NCBI RefSeq assembly: GCF_003144195.1
Contig: NW_020290004.1
Span: 247,665-311,664, forward strand
DNA: 64,000 nucleotides
DNA from: Ceraceosorus guamensis
Taxonomy: Eukaryota; Basidiomycota; Exobasidiomycetes; Ceraceosorales; Ceraceosoraceae
Direction of reading: 5' to 3'
Below, in pieces: positions 1 through 9,552 of this stretch. Each line of letters starts with the position of its first letter. Within the stretch, counting starts at the first letter, position 1. Made by a program: the position numbers and the translations under genes. The notes beneath the pieces are model-generated. The model did not search any database. It had not been told where the DNA came from and was given only the letters and a program-made list of their open reading frames with translations.

Positions 1-690
1 ATTATAGAGTCGCGAACACCGAACACGAACACTGTTTTGGTGATTGTTTTGTGTCTTTCGCTTTTTTGTGGGTTTCGTGGTGTTTTTTCGAGGAGCGAGC
101 CAGCTAGCGAGAAGTCGACGACGAGGACGAAGCGAGGTATTATAGAGTCGCGAACACCGAACCCGAACACTGTTCTGGTGATTGTTTTTGTGTCTTTCGC
201 TTTTTTGTGGGTTTTGAGGTATTTTTTCGAGGAGCGAGCCAGCTAGCGAGAAGTCGACGACGAGGACGAAGCGAGGTATTATAGAGTCGCGAACACCGAA
301 CCCGAACACTGTTTTGGTGATTGTTTTGTATCTTTGACTTTTTTGTGGGTTTGAGGTGTTTTTTCGAGGAGCGAGCGAGCTAGCGAGAAGTCGACGACGA
401 CCACGGCGACGCGGCGAGGTGTTGTCGATTGGCGAACGGCGAACGAGAAGCCGTTCACGAGAAGTGGGCGATGACGAAGCGAGGTATATAAAGTCGCGAA
501 TACCGGACACTGTTTTGGTGATCGTGCTTGTGTCTTTCGCTTTTGTGTGGGGTTTGAGGTGTTTTCGAGGCGCGAGCGAGCGAGCTAGCGAGCAGTCGAC
601 GACGACCACGGGGACAAGGCGAGGTGTCGTAGATTCGCGAGCGGCGAACGAGAAGCCGTTCGTGGGAAGTCGGCGACAACGACGATGCGA
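1..690. repeat. Minisatellite-like tandem repeat array
   Basis: A unit beginning ATTATAGAGTCGCGAACACC recurs at 1, 139 and 278, giving a period of about 139 bp with few differences. From about 278 the unit grows to roughly 205 bp by gaining a block of about 65 bp that contains GGCGAACGAGAAGCCGTTC; diverged copies begin near 487 and decay by about 690. Because the array starts at the window edge, its full length is not visible. The short open frames inside it share the repeat periodicity and are not taken as genes. A subtelomeric or centromere-proximal minisatellite would look like this, but nothing here decides the location. Confidence 0.85.
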
Positions 691-1937
691 GGTATTGAAG
701 CCGGTGCCAACGAATCGAAGTGTTGTGCGTTGAGTGGGAGCTATGTGGCCTCTCTCTTATCCTCCGGGCTATGTTGGCATCTCATCCCGTCCTTTCCTTC
801 CATCTCCTCATCCATCTTGCACGTCCCGTTCGGACCATCTCGTCCACGACCAGCAATGCCAGGTAGCTCATCTAAATGTGGATAGGACATCAGCAAGGAG
901 ACCCCTACTAGGGCAGACCGCAGACTACTGAGTTCAAGGGCAGAGGTCACCGTACCCCTGGATAGGGCACCATCGCAGCAATGCTGCGTTGCTTTCACCT
1001 TCCTCACCTAAGCTCGCAGGCCGGGGTGTGGGATGTGCTATCAGAGGGGCGGCAAAGAAGGGGGTTGTGCAGTTTGGACATGATTTGGAGGCGGGAGGCA
1101 GGCTGATTGAGGCACCCTGTGAGAGGCGGAAAGTCAGCGTTGGGCAACACAATCTATCTGGCTGCAAAGGCTAAGTCCCCGCCGTGACTTAGCCTTTGCA
1201 GCCGTAACGAGCAAGGTGGCATGTGGGTGTGTTCGAGGCAAGGTTTCAGCTATCCAAGAGTCTTGAGTGAGCAAGGATGCGGCATAGACTTACTGTTGCT
1301 GCTGTTGATGTCACCGTGTCTGAATGCTGATGTCTTCAGGGTGCCTTCGATCATGCGCCTGCCTCCGCGTACATACTGTGTAGACCAAGGTAGTATCAGA
1401 CTCTGCTCGGTCACCTCACTGCGCACAGCAAGTGTCACTTACCAATAGCATGGCCATAGGCCACCGTACCTGCCCCTGCCTTCCTTGCCATCACGCCTCT
1501 TTGGCACAGAGCCCTACTCCCCGTCTGTCCGCAAAGGCTTAGTCAGCTACTTCACAATGTTTAAAGTGACTTACCCAATCCCTGCTCGTCCTTGGACCTC
1601 CGTTCGACGAGTCCCGCTGCTGAGCCTCCACGATGAGCATCCCCAGCATGCCGGTGCTGTGTGACAGATGATGGCCTTGATGAACTTAGGGTAGACTTCG
1701 TGTGATGGAGTCGTCGGAGATGGATTGTGATTCTTGGACAGATTGTGAGTGCCTTTTGACCATTGCCAGGCGGAGAATCCACTGCTTGGACGCCTTGGCC
1801 AGCGAAGAGACTTCGAATGAATGTGATGATGACAGCAGAGATATTGGCATCGCAACGTCCCTCAAACGTTGCTAGCAAAGAGACTTCAAACGAAGGTGAT
1901 GGTGGAATAATAAGATATCGGCGTACCAGCGTCTAAA
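691..1937. other. Intergenic region without a supportable gene
   Basis: No open frame has family resemblance or convincing splice structure. The stretch holds the 18-bp hairpin at 1160-1203, a shorter related word (GCAAAGGCTTAGTC) near 1534, and a diverged direct repeat of about 71 bp whose copies start near 1803 and 1874 (both contain AAGAGACTTC). Confidence 0.6.
1160..1203. repeat. Perfect 18-bp inverted repeat (hairpin)
   Basis: GGCTGCAAAGGCTAAGTC at 1160-1177 is followed by 8 nt and then its exact reverse complement at 1186-1203. It could be the end of a small foldback element or a transcribed hairpin. No T-run follows, so a terminator reading is not supported. Confidence 0.9.
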
Positions 1938-4097
1938 TTAGACGTGGCGATGAAGCCAAAGGCCAATGCTCATCCAGTGAGCATTGGCCAGTGCTGCCCA
2001 CGAGCGGACGTTCTCCACGAGGGGGCGAATGATAGCGGAAACGAGAGGAGCGCTGATCTCCACACAGTGGGCAAAGTGGGCGCTCGCGCCAGAGATCGTC
2101 TTCTTCGCGATAGGGCCAAGGAAATCGCGAACGGCCAGAAGACGTGGCGCACTGATCTCCACGCAGTGGGCGAATTGAGCGCTTAGGCGAGAGATCGTCT
2201 TCTCCACCAGAGGTCCAAGGAAAGCGCGAACGGCCAGAAGACGTGGCGCACTGATCTCCACACAGTGAACGAAGTGGGCGCGCGTGTGGGAGATCGTCTT
2301 CTCCACGAGAGGGCGAAGGAAGCCACGAACGGCCAGAAGGTAGGGGGCCGTGTGCTGCGCAAGGCGAGTCAACGTGGCCTTTGCAGTCGAGCCCATGTCG
2401 TGGGCCAGAGACGAGAAGGTGACCGCTGGCGTGGGGCTTGGCGTCTTCCCAACAATGTCCAGCACTGCATTTTTTACCAGCTGTCCGAGGGTGGGCAATG
2501 GGGTCGGCCCGTTCCAGAACCTAACGAGGTATTCTGGAAGCTCGTCTAGCGCCTTGAGCCAGCTAGAGAACGTCGGCTCCTTCGCGTCGGCGTAAGCGCG
2601 GACCCCGCAGAGACCGACCACTGCCAAGAGGCAGACAACGGGCAAAATCCAGCCGCGCGTGGGCTTGCCGCTCGTGGAAGCTACCTCCAGAGCCGAGCAG
2701 CGAGAGTCCACGTCGGTCACAGCTTGACCGATTGCGCTGATACCGTCGTCGACGGCAGCGCGGACCGTGTCGACCTCGGCGACAGTGGCGAGCGGCGGGG
2801 TGTTCTCCATGACTCTGACACGCTCGTGAAGCGCAGCGTTCTCTCCACTCAGCGCGTCCAGACGAGCCACGACAGCGTGCAGAGTTGCCGAGTCCGTAGC
2901 GCGCTGTGCCTCGGTGGCTGCTTGCTCAGCTTCGAGCTCGGCGATGCGCTCACGGAGCGCAGGGACCTCTGCCGCAGTCTGCTCTGCGGTGTTTAGGCGA
3001 TCTTGAAGAAGATTCACCTCCTCTGCTGTGGTGGTGGTAGCGGCGGCGATGGTGGCGGCGGTGGTGGCGTCGAGGCTGCTGACTCGCGTCTCCAGATCGC
3101 TCACGTCGAGGCGATGAAGTTTCAAAGCCTCTGCGACGGTGGAAGAGACGGCGTCCGTCATCTTCCCCTGCAAGCGGTCGAACTTGCGCTCGAGATCATT
3201 GTTTGCGCGCGTCTGTTTCTTCACCGTCTCGTTTAGGTTTACCACACGCTGCTGGAGGTTGGAGTGGTCCTCTTTGTGGCTGTTTGCCACGGCTTTGATG
3301 CCTTGCATCATGGCGGCCAGGTTTTGGGCCGACTCTTGTTGCACATTGCGCAAAGTGAGTTGATCCGCGTTGGGGTCAGCCGAGGCAACCGAAATGTCGC
3401 AGATCGAGATGTCGGAAACCGCCCCGACGGACGTCATCGACGTGGGACCCTGCTTGATCGATAGTGAAGAAGTGGTAAGTGATGAGCGGTGCGGTGGTGG
3501 AGGTACGTCAAGTACGTCAGAAGAGAGGGACAGTGAGAAAAGAATGCATGGTGTGCAATGAAGGGAGTGAGAATCGCGAAAGCGAATGAAGAAGTGGCAG
3601 GAGGAGTATGATGGCAAGAAGCGAGGGGCAAAACAAGGACAGACAGATAGCGAGTGAGAACGTTGCATCGCGAGGAGAACAGACACACCATTGCTCACCT
3701 CGAGTGCGCCACGAGAGAGCTGGCGAACTTTGCCTTTCCACGGCGTGGAAGCGGCATCGGCGTCGCCGGCTTTCTTGACGAAAGAAAACGATTCCTCGTT
3801 GGAGGAATCGAACGAATCGGTGGCAGAGCTACCGGTGGAGAGAGACTACAAGCAAGGAATCGCTTGATTTCAGGATACAGTCGTGCCACCAGCAAAGTCA
3901 GCAGATCGTTCACTCACCACTTCAACACTCTTGTTGACATCTGGGCAGCGATCCTACGGGGAGAGAGAGGGTAAAAGAAACAGTGATGTGAGCAAGTGAT
4001 GATTGCGAAAGCCCCAGTCTCCTACTTCTATGATAATTACCTCTTCGGCTTGTGCAGCCGAGAAGTGGCGCTCCGCGTTGGCGGTTACTTCAGACAT
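1938..4097 (-). CDS. Coiled-coil, single-membrane-segment protein with C-terminal 33-residue repeats
   Basis: Function unknown. My model has four exons: 4097-4041, 3953-3918, 3845-3699 and 3449-1938 (or 3452, see the tandem acceptor). All junctions are GT-AG and in frame, giving about 583 residues. Residues 1-84 are Ser/Asp-rich. Residues about 115-335 form a long Ala/Glu-rich coiled coil. A hydrophobic segment (GWILPVVCLLAVVGL, about 347-367) is followed by WLKALDELPEYLV. From about 447 three near-identical 33-residue repeats (consensus SAPRLLAVRAFLGPLVEKTI and then S..SA.FAHCVEI) and a diverged fourth reach the C-terminus. There is no signal peptide, so the coiled coil is probably cytosolic. 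The gene at 7654-8697 has the same order of parts, including a PEWLV motif just after the membrane segment, so the two are probably distant paralogues. A start at the internal ATG 3437 would give 499 residues, but the upstream exons read cleanly and favour 4097. Confidence 0.7.
2055..2351 (-). repeat. 99-bp in-frame tandem repeats inside the coiled-coil gene
   Basis: Three consecutive 99-bp units (2351-2253, 2252-2154, 2153-2055) encode 33-residue repeats ending in HCVEI, and a diverged fourth follows to the stop codon. The units differ at only a few codons, which suggests recent unequal exchange. Confidence 0.8.
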
Positions 4098-5516
4098 CTT
4101 GCTGAGAGCGTCGACGGAGGTGGGAGGTGTGCGGGTTGCGATAACGAAGGGCTGTAAAGCTGTGCGTGATCGCGAAGGTTGGAAGTTTGTTGGGGGGGAC
4201 ACAAAAAGCTTCTAACCATGGAGGAGCGAAGGGAGGAGGGGGAAATCAGTGGGTGACCTATTTGACTCACAGATTCACAAGGCACCGAATGCGTGGTGTC
4301 CACGCTTGAGACTCAGGGGCAGACTGGTAGGCAGCGATGCCGCGAGACCGTTGACGTTTGACGCTGTCGGAAAGCAAGATGCAGTCAAGTGTCGAAGCCG
4401 TTGAGCTTGGAATGCTGCGCGTCCCAAGAACCACCAGCGCTCACTGGATCATGCTGAAGACGCGCCAAGTAGATCATTGCCGCAGGGTCACCTCTTCAAT
4501 TTTGTCGATCAACCGAAGGTGCGTCTCGTATCTCGTTGACATTGACAGGTCGTAACATCGACAGGTCGTCGAGTCGACAAGCTCAAGCTTGAAGGGTGAG
4601 TAGGGCACCGCGAGCGAGCTAGTGTGTGAGAGTAGCGATGTCGCAAGCCGCAGTCTGCAGGCGCAACGGGTCGCCCGCAGTGCAGTGCAGCGCAGGCAGA
4701 TTCAGACTCCGACATGTCTGACATGACTTGGCGAGAGCTGAGGGTCAACAAAGGCATTGCTAAAGGTGAAGCGCACGCTGGATCGATCAGTCTGGTGAGC
4801 GGTGAACAGAATGGGCGACGTTGAAGCGATCACTGAGGGAAGTTGGCGCTGCAGAATGTCGCTGACGACGTTCACTGAAGGTGAAGGATCGCTCAGCACG
4901 CTGAGCATCGTAGAGTGAGTTGTCACACAGGACGGAAAGGTGCTACCGATTGACGATGAGCTGGACGTCAAGGTCAATGGGTCGAGTGTAACGAGACAAG
5001 ACGAGTCGTGAGTGTGAGTCGATCGATTTATTCTCGAGTCTGCTTTGGCGAAAATTTTCGGCAAGCAAATCGTGAATCAAAAGTGCGTTGAGCATCAGCG
5101 GCACGAAATCAAGTGCGGCGCACGGGCGCAGTCACTCGTGACTTGCCGCGCCCCGCCGTCACGCCACCGCGTGCGTGATGCTACGCTTCATGGCTGGCAT
5201 GTCAGAGCGAAGGCTTTCGCATCTCAAATTGCTGGTCGTCGTCAGCAGCTAGTCGTCCGCTCAGTCAATGGTGACAGTCATTCCGATGTGCACTTCGAAT
5301 CATTCACGATCATCACAAGTTTGATCACACAGCAATGGTCAAGGCCCGAACAGGAAGCTAAAGTCTCGTCTGCTTGTCGACTTTGAACCAAGTCCAAAAG
5401 AGGACCTGTTCCAAAAAGGTCATAACGTACGCCACGTCAGCTGCCACACATTTCCACAGGGTTGACAATCGTTCCATTGAGTTTCGAAGGAGAACAGAAT
5501 CACACTCGTGACTCGC
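4098..5516. other. Intergenic region
   Basis: This lies between the coiled-coil gene start and the 3' end of the next minus-strand gene. Open frames exist, such as 4702-5064 minus, but have biased composition and no recognisable domain or splice structure. It contains GTGAGT/ACTCGTGACT-type words common in the spacers of this window. Confidence 0.5.
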
Positions 5517-6243
5517 TCATGGACGCTGATTAAGGATCAAAGAGGTCATGTCAGTTATTCGTGATCGCCAGACGATGACGATCGCTTCGTCCGATGTAAT
5601 TCGACGATGGAGTGGTACTACTTACCTGAAACGTTGCGTAGGACTTCACACCGCGCAGCTTGTTGCTGGGAATGGGCAGGCGCGAGGGGCTCGTGGTGGG
5701 CGAATCCTTCAGCGAAGCAGGTGTTCCATCAGGCGAAGCAGAAGACTCGGGCTGTGCAGCGGGCATGCCCGACGGCTTGTAAGGAGGGATTGGGCGAGGC
5801 TGTGTTGGAAATGTGGAGCGAGCAAGTCAGGGTCAGCCACGACAAAGGTAACATCAACGGCGCCGGCAGCAATGGGAAAGCGAACAAGTGATGGTGAATG
5901 CCGAGGGAGACGACATCGATTCGTTTCAAGAGAGAGGGGGCGACCTCTTTGCGGACAACGACAGCCACAAAATCAGAGCAGCCACTTCTCGAGCAATACT
6001 CACAACCTTTGAAGGTGTCGCGGGAGATGTCTTTTTGGCCTGGTGCAGAGCCCAAATTTGCTGGGCAAGCAGGGTTGACTGTTGCGGGGAAGCCCCAAAA
6101 AACGGCTCCATGGCCGTCAGGCCGAGGCTGGCCATTCTTGCTCGAGCGACTTGCACGTCGCTGTCCGTGAATACTTCGGGACTCGCCCACTCATTAGAGA
6201 GGTCAGATGGAAGCTCTTGCGCAGGGGTTGGGATTTGCGACAT
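5517..6243 (-). CDS. Small spliced gene of unknown function
   Basis: I do not recognise the family. Exon 1 (6243-6004) encodes 80 residues starting MSQIPTPAQELPS, with a helical stretch ARARMASLGL and QQSTLLAQQIWALHQAKK. A GTGAGT donor and a CAG acceptor lead to exon 2 (5799-5626), a Pro/Ser-rich segment starting PRPIPPYKPSG and ending KSYATFQ. It ends at a GTAAGT donor. A TAACTGAC branch-like word and AATCAG acceptor then give a 9-nt last exon (5525-5517) ending in TGA, for 140 residues in total. The tiny last exon is the weakest part; reading through the second donor would add about 25 residues and stop at 5551. The consistent GT-AG frame across two introns is the main reason to call it real. 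Confidence 0.5.
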
Positions 6244-7653
6244 TTTGGAGAATGAGAGGATGGGGCGGGGAGCGATTTGGGATGAGTGGGGGAAAGGAAG
6301 AATCGATGGGTGCGCTTGTGACTTAAGTAATCACGAATGCTCCATGAAAGGAATACACTCATCAAGACTGAGCGAGTCGGAATGCAAGCTACCAAGAGGG
6401 TACATGCGGCATGACTCTGACTCACGACTACTCGCAAGCGGGACTCGTGACTTGCTCCTCAACAGCGCGTGATGTCACAGAGGCGAAGTGCGGCAGCTCA
6501 GTGCGATCGGTCCTGCACTGTGACTCTTCTGACTCTTGACTATTGTAGGGCAGCTCGCCAGTCAAAAGTCAAGAGTACAGAGGGATGTCAGTCAAAAGTG
6601 GTGAGTCGTGAGCGTGAGTCACGAGTGTTTGGGTCAAATGTGAATGGCGTCATCGTCATCGAAGCATTCCCCTTGCATATAACGGCTTCAAGTCAGACGC
6701 GATCGAGCCTTCACTCAGATCGTGTCCCTCGACAGCTTTGGCTATGCCGCGACCTTCTTCCTCTACCTTCACTGTGCAAGGATCTTGAATACGAATGTGA
6801 ATGGAGTCACGAACACAAGATGCTGTTACCAAGAAGTGTGCAACTCATGGACCACACGTGATGAGTACGTGCTGCTGGAGGTGGCGTGCGCTGTAGACAA
6901 CACGTAGCTGACCGAAAACGCGAGCGGCTCACAGCCGCGAGTCAAAAGTTGATGAGTCGCACGGCCCCGGCACGGAAATGAGTGCTCGTGTCATTCAAAA
7001 TTGTCAGAGCGTGAATATGCTGCACACGCAAAGTCATCTCAAAAGTCATCGTTGCGGAGCTGCAAGAAGGGCAGCGGACCTCTCTTCAGCACCCGCCACG
7101 TTCGTTGGTACTGATCACTCGCTTGAAGCATCAAGCTTCCAGATTCCTCACCTTTTGTTCAACAAGCATGCTCGACTCTGTACTTCACACGCACGCACGC
7201 ACGCGCGTCAACGGTCGTCGCGCATCATGCGGCAAAGCCGTTAGAAATGCGAGGTGGGCCTCTGTTTCCAGTTCTTGGGACTGACCAACAAAAAGCAAGG
7301 CACTTTGGCAGTGAAGTGAGGCTCAACAACGATGTGCACTCAAGCTCGATGGGGGCCTGAAGGGTGTCCGCATTCCAGTGAAGCAGTTGTACGTGCTTTG
7401 CCCGTGGATCGAGCTAGGTACAGCAGCACTTGGACTCAAGCCCCGCCCCTGACCAATCAGTCCCGATGATGTGGGTGAGCATGCTTCACAAAACGCCTGT
7501 CCAGCGAGGCTCACCCTCTCTCCTCGCTTCTCCATCGTTCGAAACGCTTTTGCTCAGAAAAGAATTTCGACACTTTCGCTGAACAGCATCCCAAAGCTCT
7601 CAGCACCCCTCCCAAAGCTCACGTACCCCAACCCAACTGAACCTTCGTTCAAC
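6244..7653. other. Intergenic region rich in GAGTCGTGAGT-type words
   Basis: No gene is supported. Around 6410-6630 the DNA repeats short words such as GACTCACGACT, GTGAGTCGTGAG and GTGAGTCACGAG. The last 150 bp before 7654 is C-rich and A-poor and looks like the leader of the following gene. Confidence 0.5.
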
Positions 7654-8697
7654 ATGTCTCTTCGTCGTCGTAACTCGTTCCCCAATCTGGGAGCTCAATA
7701 CCGCGAGATGGAGAATTTCCGTGGTCAAGTCGAGTCGCTCCGCCGCACAGTGGACGACTTCAAAGTCGAGTTTTACGGTGAAGTCACCTCGCTCAATCGC
7801 AAAGTGAGCGAGGAGAGCATTGCCAGATCGGAAGGAGCAACGCAGGCCAACAAAGGTTTGCTACAGCTCAAAGGGGACTTCATCGTCCACAAAAGCACGG
7901 TCAGCAATGACCGAATCTCTCTTGAGGACCGCATTCAGGTTCTCGAGTCTGAGAAAAAGGACTTGATGACCCAGAATCAGGTCAAGAAGTTGATCGAGAC
8001 CGCCTTGGCTCAGTACAAGGCTGACACTCAGACCGCCTTGGCTCAGCACAAGGCTGACGCTCAAATCAAGCGTCAAGAGCTGGAGGAGAAGGTAGAGGCG
8101 CTGGCATTGGAGAACGAGCGCCTGAAGCTCATTGCCAGTTGGAGCAAGTATTTCTTGCTTGCTGTCGTAGCAGTGGCACTCGTCGTCACTCTGTGGCACT
8201 TCGCTGGAGACGGGTTCACCGAGTGGACCCGTCATCCAAACGAGGTTCCAGAATGGCTGGTCGATTATCTTGAGCTCCGACCAACTGTCACCATGGAAAT
8301 TCATCATCCTCTCCATTGGCTAGACAAAGTCAAGCTCAGCGCCTCAAACTTGATCAAGAATCCCTTCTCTCCGCCACCTCTGCCACTCCCTCCGACGCCC
8401 ATGCCCATCAAGTTCACGGACGTCCTAGGTGACCTTTGGGGCAGATTCTGGCATGCAGTGCTCACCGCCTGCGGGTCTGCACACGAAGCAAGTATCACGA
8501 TGAGAGCGAATATGAGGGTATTCGTGATCAAGAGAGATGCATGGAAACTTGGTTTTTACATGGATGCGCATGCGCGTGCGCGCACGCATGTGACAGCAAG
8601 TGCGGTCGCTGAAGTTGCCGAAGTGGCCGAAGCTGCCAAAGTTTCTGCTGATTGGATCAGTGCGGTGGCACTTCATGTGCCAATGATCTTTGCTTGA
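7654..8697 (+). CDS. Coiled-coil, single-membrane-segment protein (paralogue-like)
   Basis: A 347-residue intronless protein of unknown function starting MSLRRRNSFP. Residues about 15-160 are predicted coiled coil rich in Lys, Glu and Gln, with an 11-residue tandem (TALAQYKADTQ / TALAQHKADAQ) at about 117-138. A membrane segment (YFLLAVVAVALVVTLW, about 166-182) follows, then EVPEWLVDYLELRP. A Pro-rich stretch (PPPLPLPPTPMP, about 240-251) and an Ala/Val-rich tail (AEVAEVAEAAKV) complete the protein. The ATG at 7654 (context TTCAACATGT) is preferred over the in-frame ATG at 7471 because 7471-7653 reads like a leader. The arrangement matches the gene at 4097-1938 (coiled coil, membrane segment, PE[YW]LV) with little residue identity elsewhere. 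It lies between a repeat-poor spacer and a foldback element. Confidence 0.65.
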   Translation: MSLRRRNSFPNLGAQYREMENFRGQVESLRRTVDDFKVEFYGEVTSLNRKVSEESIARSEGATQANKGLLQLKGDFIVHKSTVSNDRISLEDRIQVLESEKKDLMTQNQVKKLIETALAQYKADTQTALAQHKADAQIKRQELEEKVEALALENERLKLIASWSKYFLLAVVAVALVVTLWHFAGDGFTEWTRHPNEVPEWLVDYLELRPTVTMEIHHPLHWLDKVKLSASNLIKNPFSPPPLPLPPTPMPIKFTDVLGDLWGRFWHAVLTACGSAHEASITMRANMRVFVIKRDAWKLGFYMDAHARARTHVTASAVAEVAEVAEAAKVSADWISAVALHVPMIFA

Positions 8698-8857
8698 TTT
8701 GCTTGAGTGAGTCGCAAGTGTACGACGACCGAGTTAACCTCCCACTGACTTAATGTGAATGTGATTTGCAGGTCGCAACAGCGATACCAGGGTTTCGCAA
8801 GGGGCAGTATGACAACAGACAGCGATACAAGGGGCTCACTTGCAAGGGGCCAACATG

Positions 8858-9552
8858 CTTCGCGTCACTTTGAAAGCACCTCGTGTTCACTTGGTAGGCC
8901 AGGTGGTTTGCTTGGTTGCTGAAGCACGCTCTTGGAAGGTTGTCTGTTGCCGTCAGAAGACACCGAATAAGCCAGCAACGCTGGCCTCATCGGTGTTCGC
9001 ACTCACCCATAGAGGAGTAGGGACACAACAGGAGTGGAGGGAATCGCTGGTCCAAAACAAACCGGAAAGATGGACTCCAAAGGTCCCGGGTGACTCACGA
9101 CATTACGGAAAGGAAAGGAAAGCAGCAGAGCGGAGCAGACTTGGACTCATGGCGCGCGCAACTAGCGCGCCTTCAAATGTGACGGTGAGTGACCAAGGTC
9201 CGAAACGCTCGATCGAATGTCTACTGAACACAGAGCGTTTCTCCTTCGGGAGCTGCAGGATTTAATCCTGCAGCTCCCTTCTGCTCCCTCTGCTCCCTCT
9301 GCTCTTATCTTGCTGTTCGTCGTTTGAGCCCCGTCTTTCTCTCTGTTTGATTGGAACTTCGGTCGCCCGTCGAAGCTCCTGGTCCCAGACCTCTATGGGT
9401 GAGTGCGAACACTGATGAGGCCAGCGTTGCTGGCTTATTCGGTGTCGACTGACCGTGCAACGGATGGCTGGAAGAGTGACGTGCTGACGCGCAAGATCAA
9501 GTAGCTTTCCTGGCTGACCAAGTAGCGGGGACCCTGTGACGCGAGCATCCCA
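8858..9552. mobile_element. Foldback / MITE-like element with long inverted repeats
   Basis: The best-matched arms are 8952-9015 and 9390-9453: the sequence around GACACCGAATAAGCCAGCAA recurs as its reverse complement with only a few mismatches over about 60 bp. Weaker complementarity continues outward (CTTGGT.GGCCAGG, GCGTCAC) to about 8858 and 9552, giving imperfect arms of about 155 bp around a core of about 375 bp. The core has its own perfect 15-bp palindrome at 9248-9278 and a GC-rich hairpin near 9152-9172. There is no transposase frame, so it would be a non-autonomous DNA element. No clean target-site duplication is visible, so the ends are approximate. Confidence 0.6.
9248..9278. repeat. 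Perfect palindrome, 15-bp arms
   Basis: GGGAGCTGCAGGATT, one T, then the exact reverse complement AATCCTGCAGCTCCC. It lies in the core of the foldback element and is followed by a CTGCTCCCT pyrimidine tract. Confidence 0.9.

Noticed and set aside
37-733. Short open frames in the minisatellite
   Set aside because: They repeat with the satellite period, lack start context and domains, and shadow each other on both strands.
4702-5064. 120-codon minus-strand frame
   Set aside because: Ser/Thr-rich without motif, splice sites or neighbour evidence; the antisense frame is equally open.
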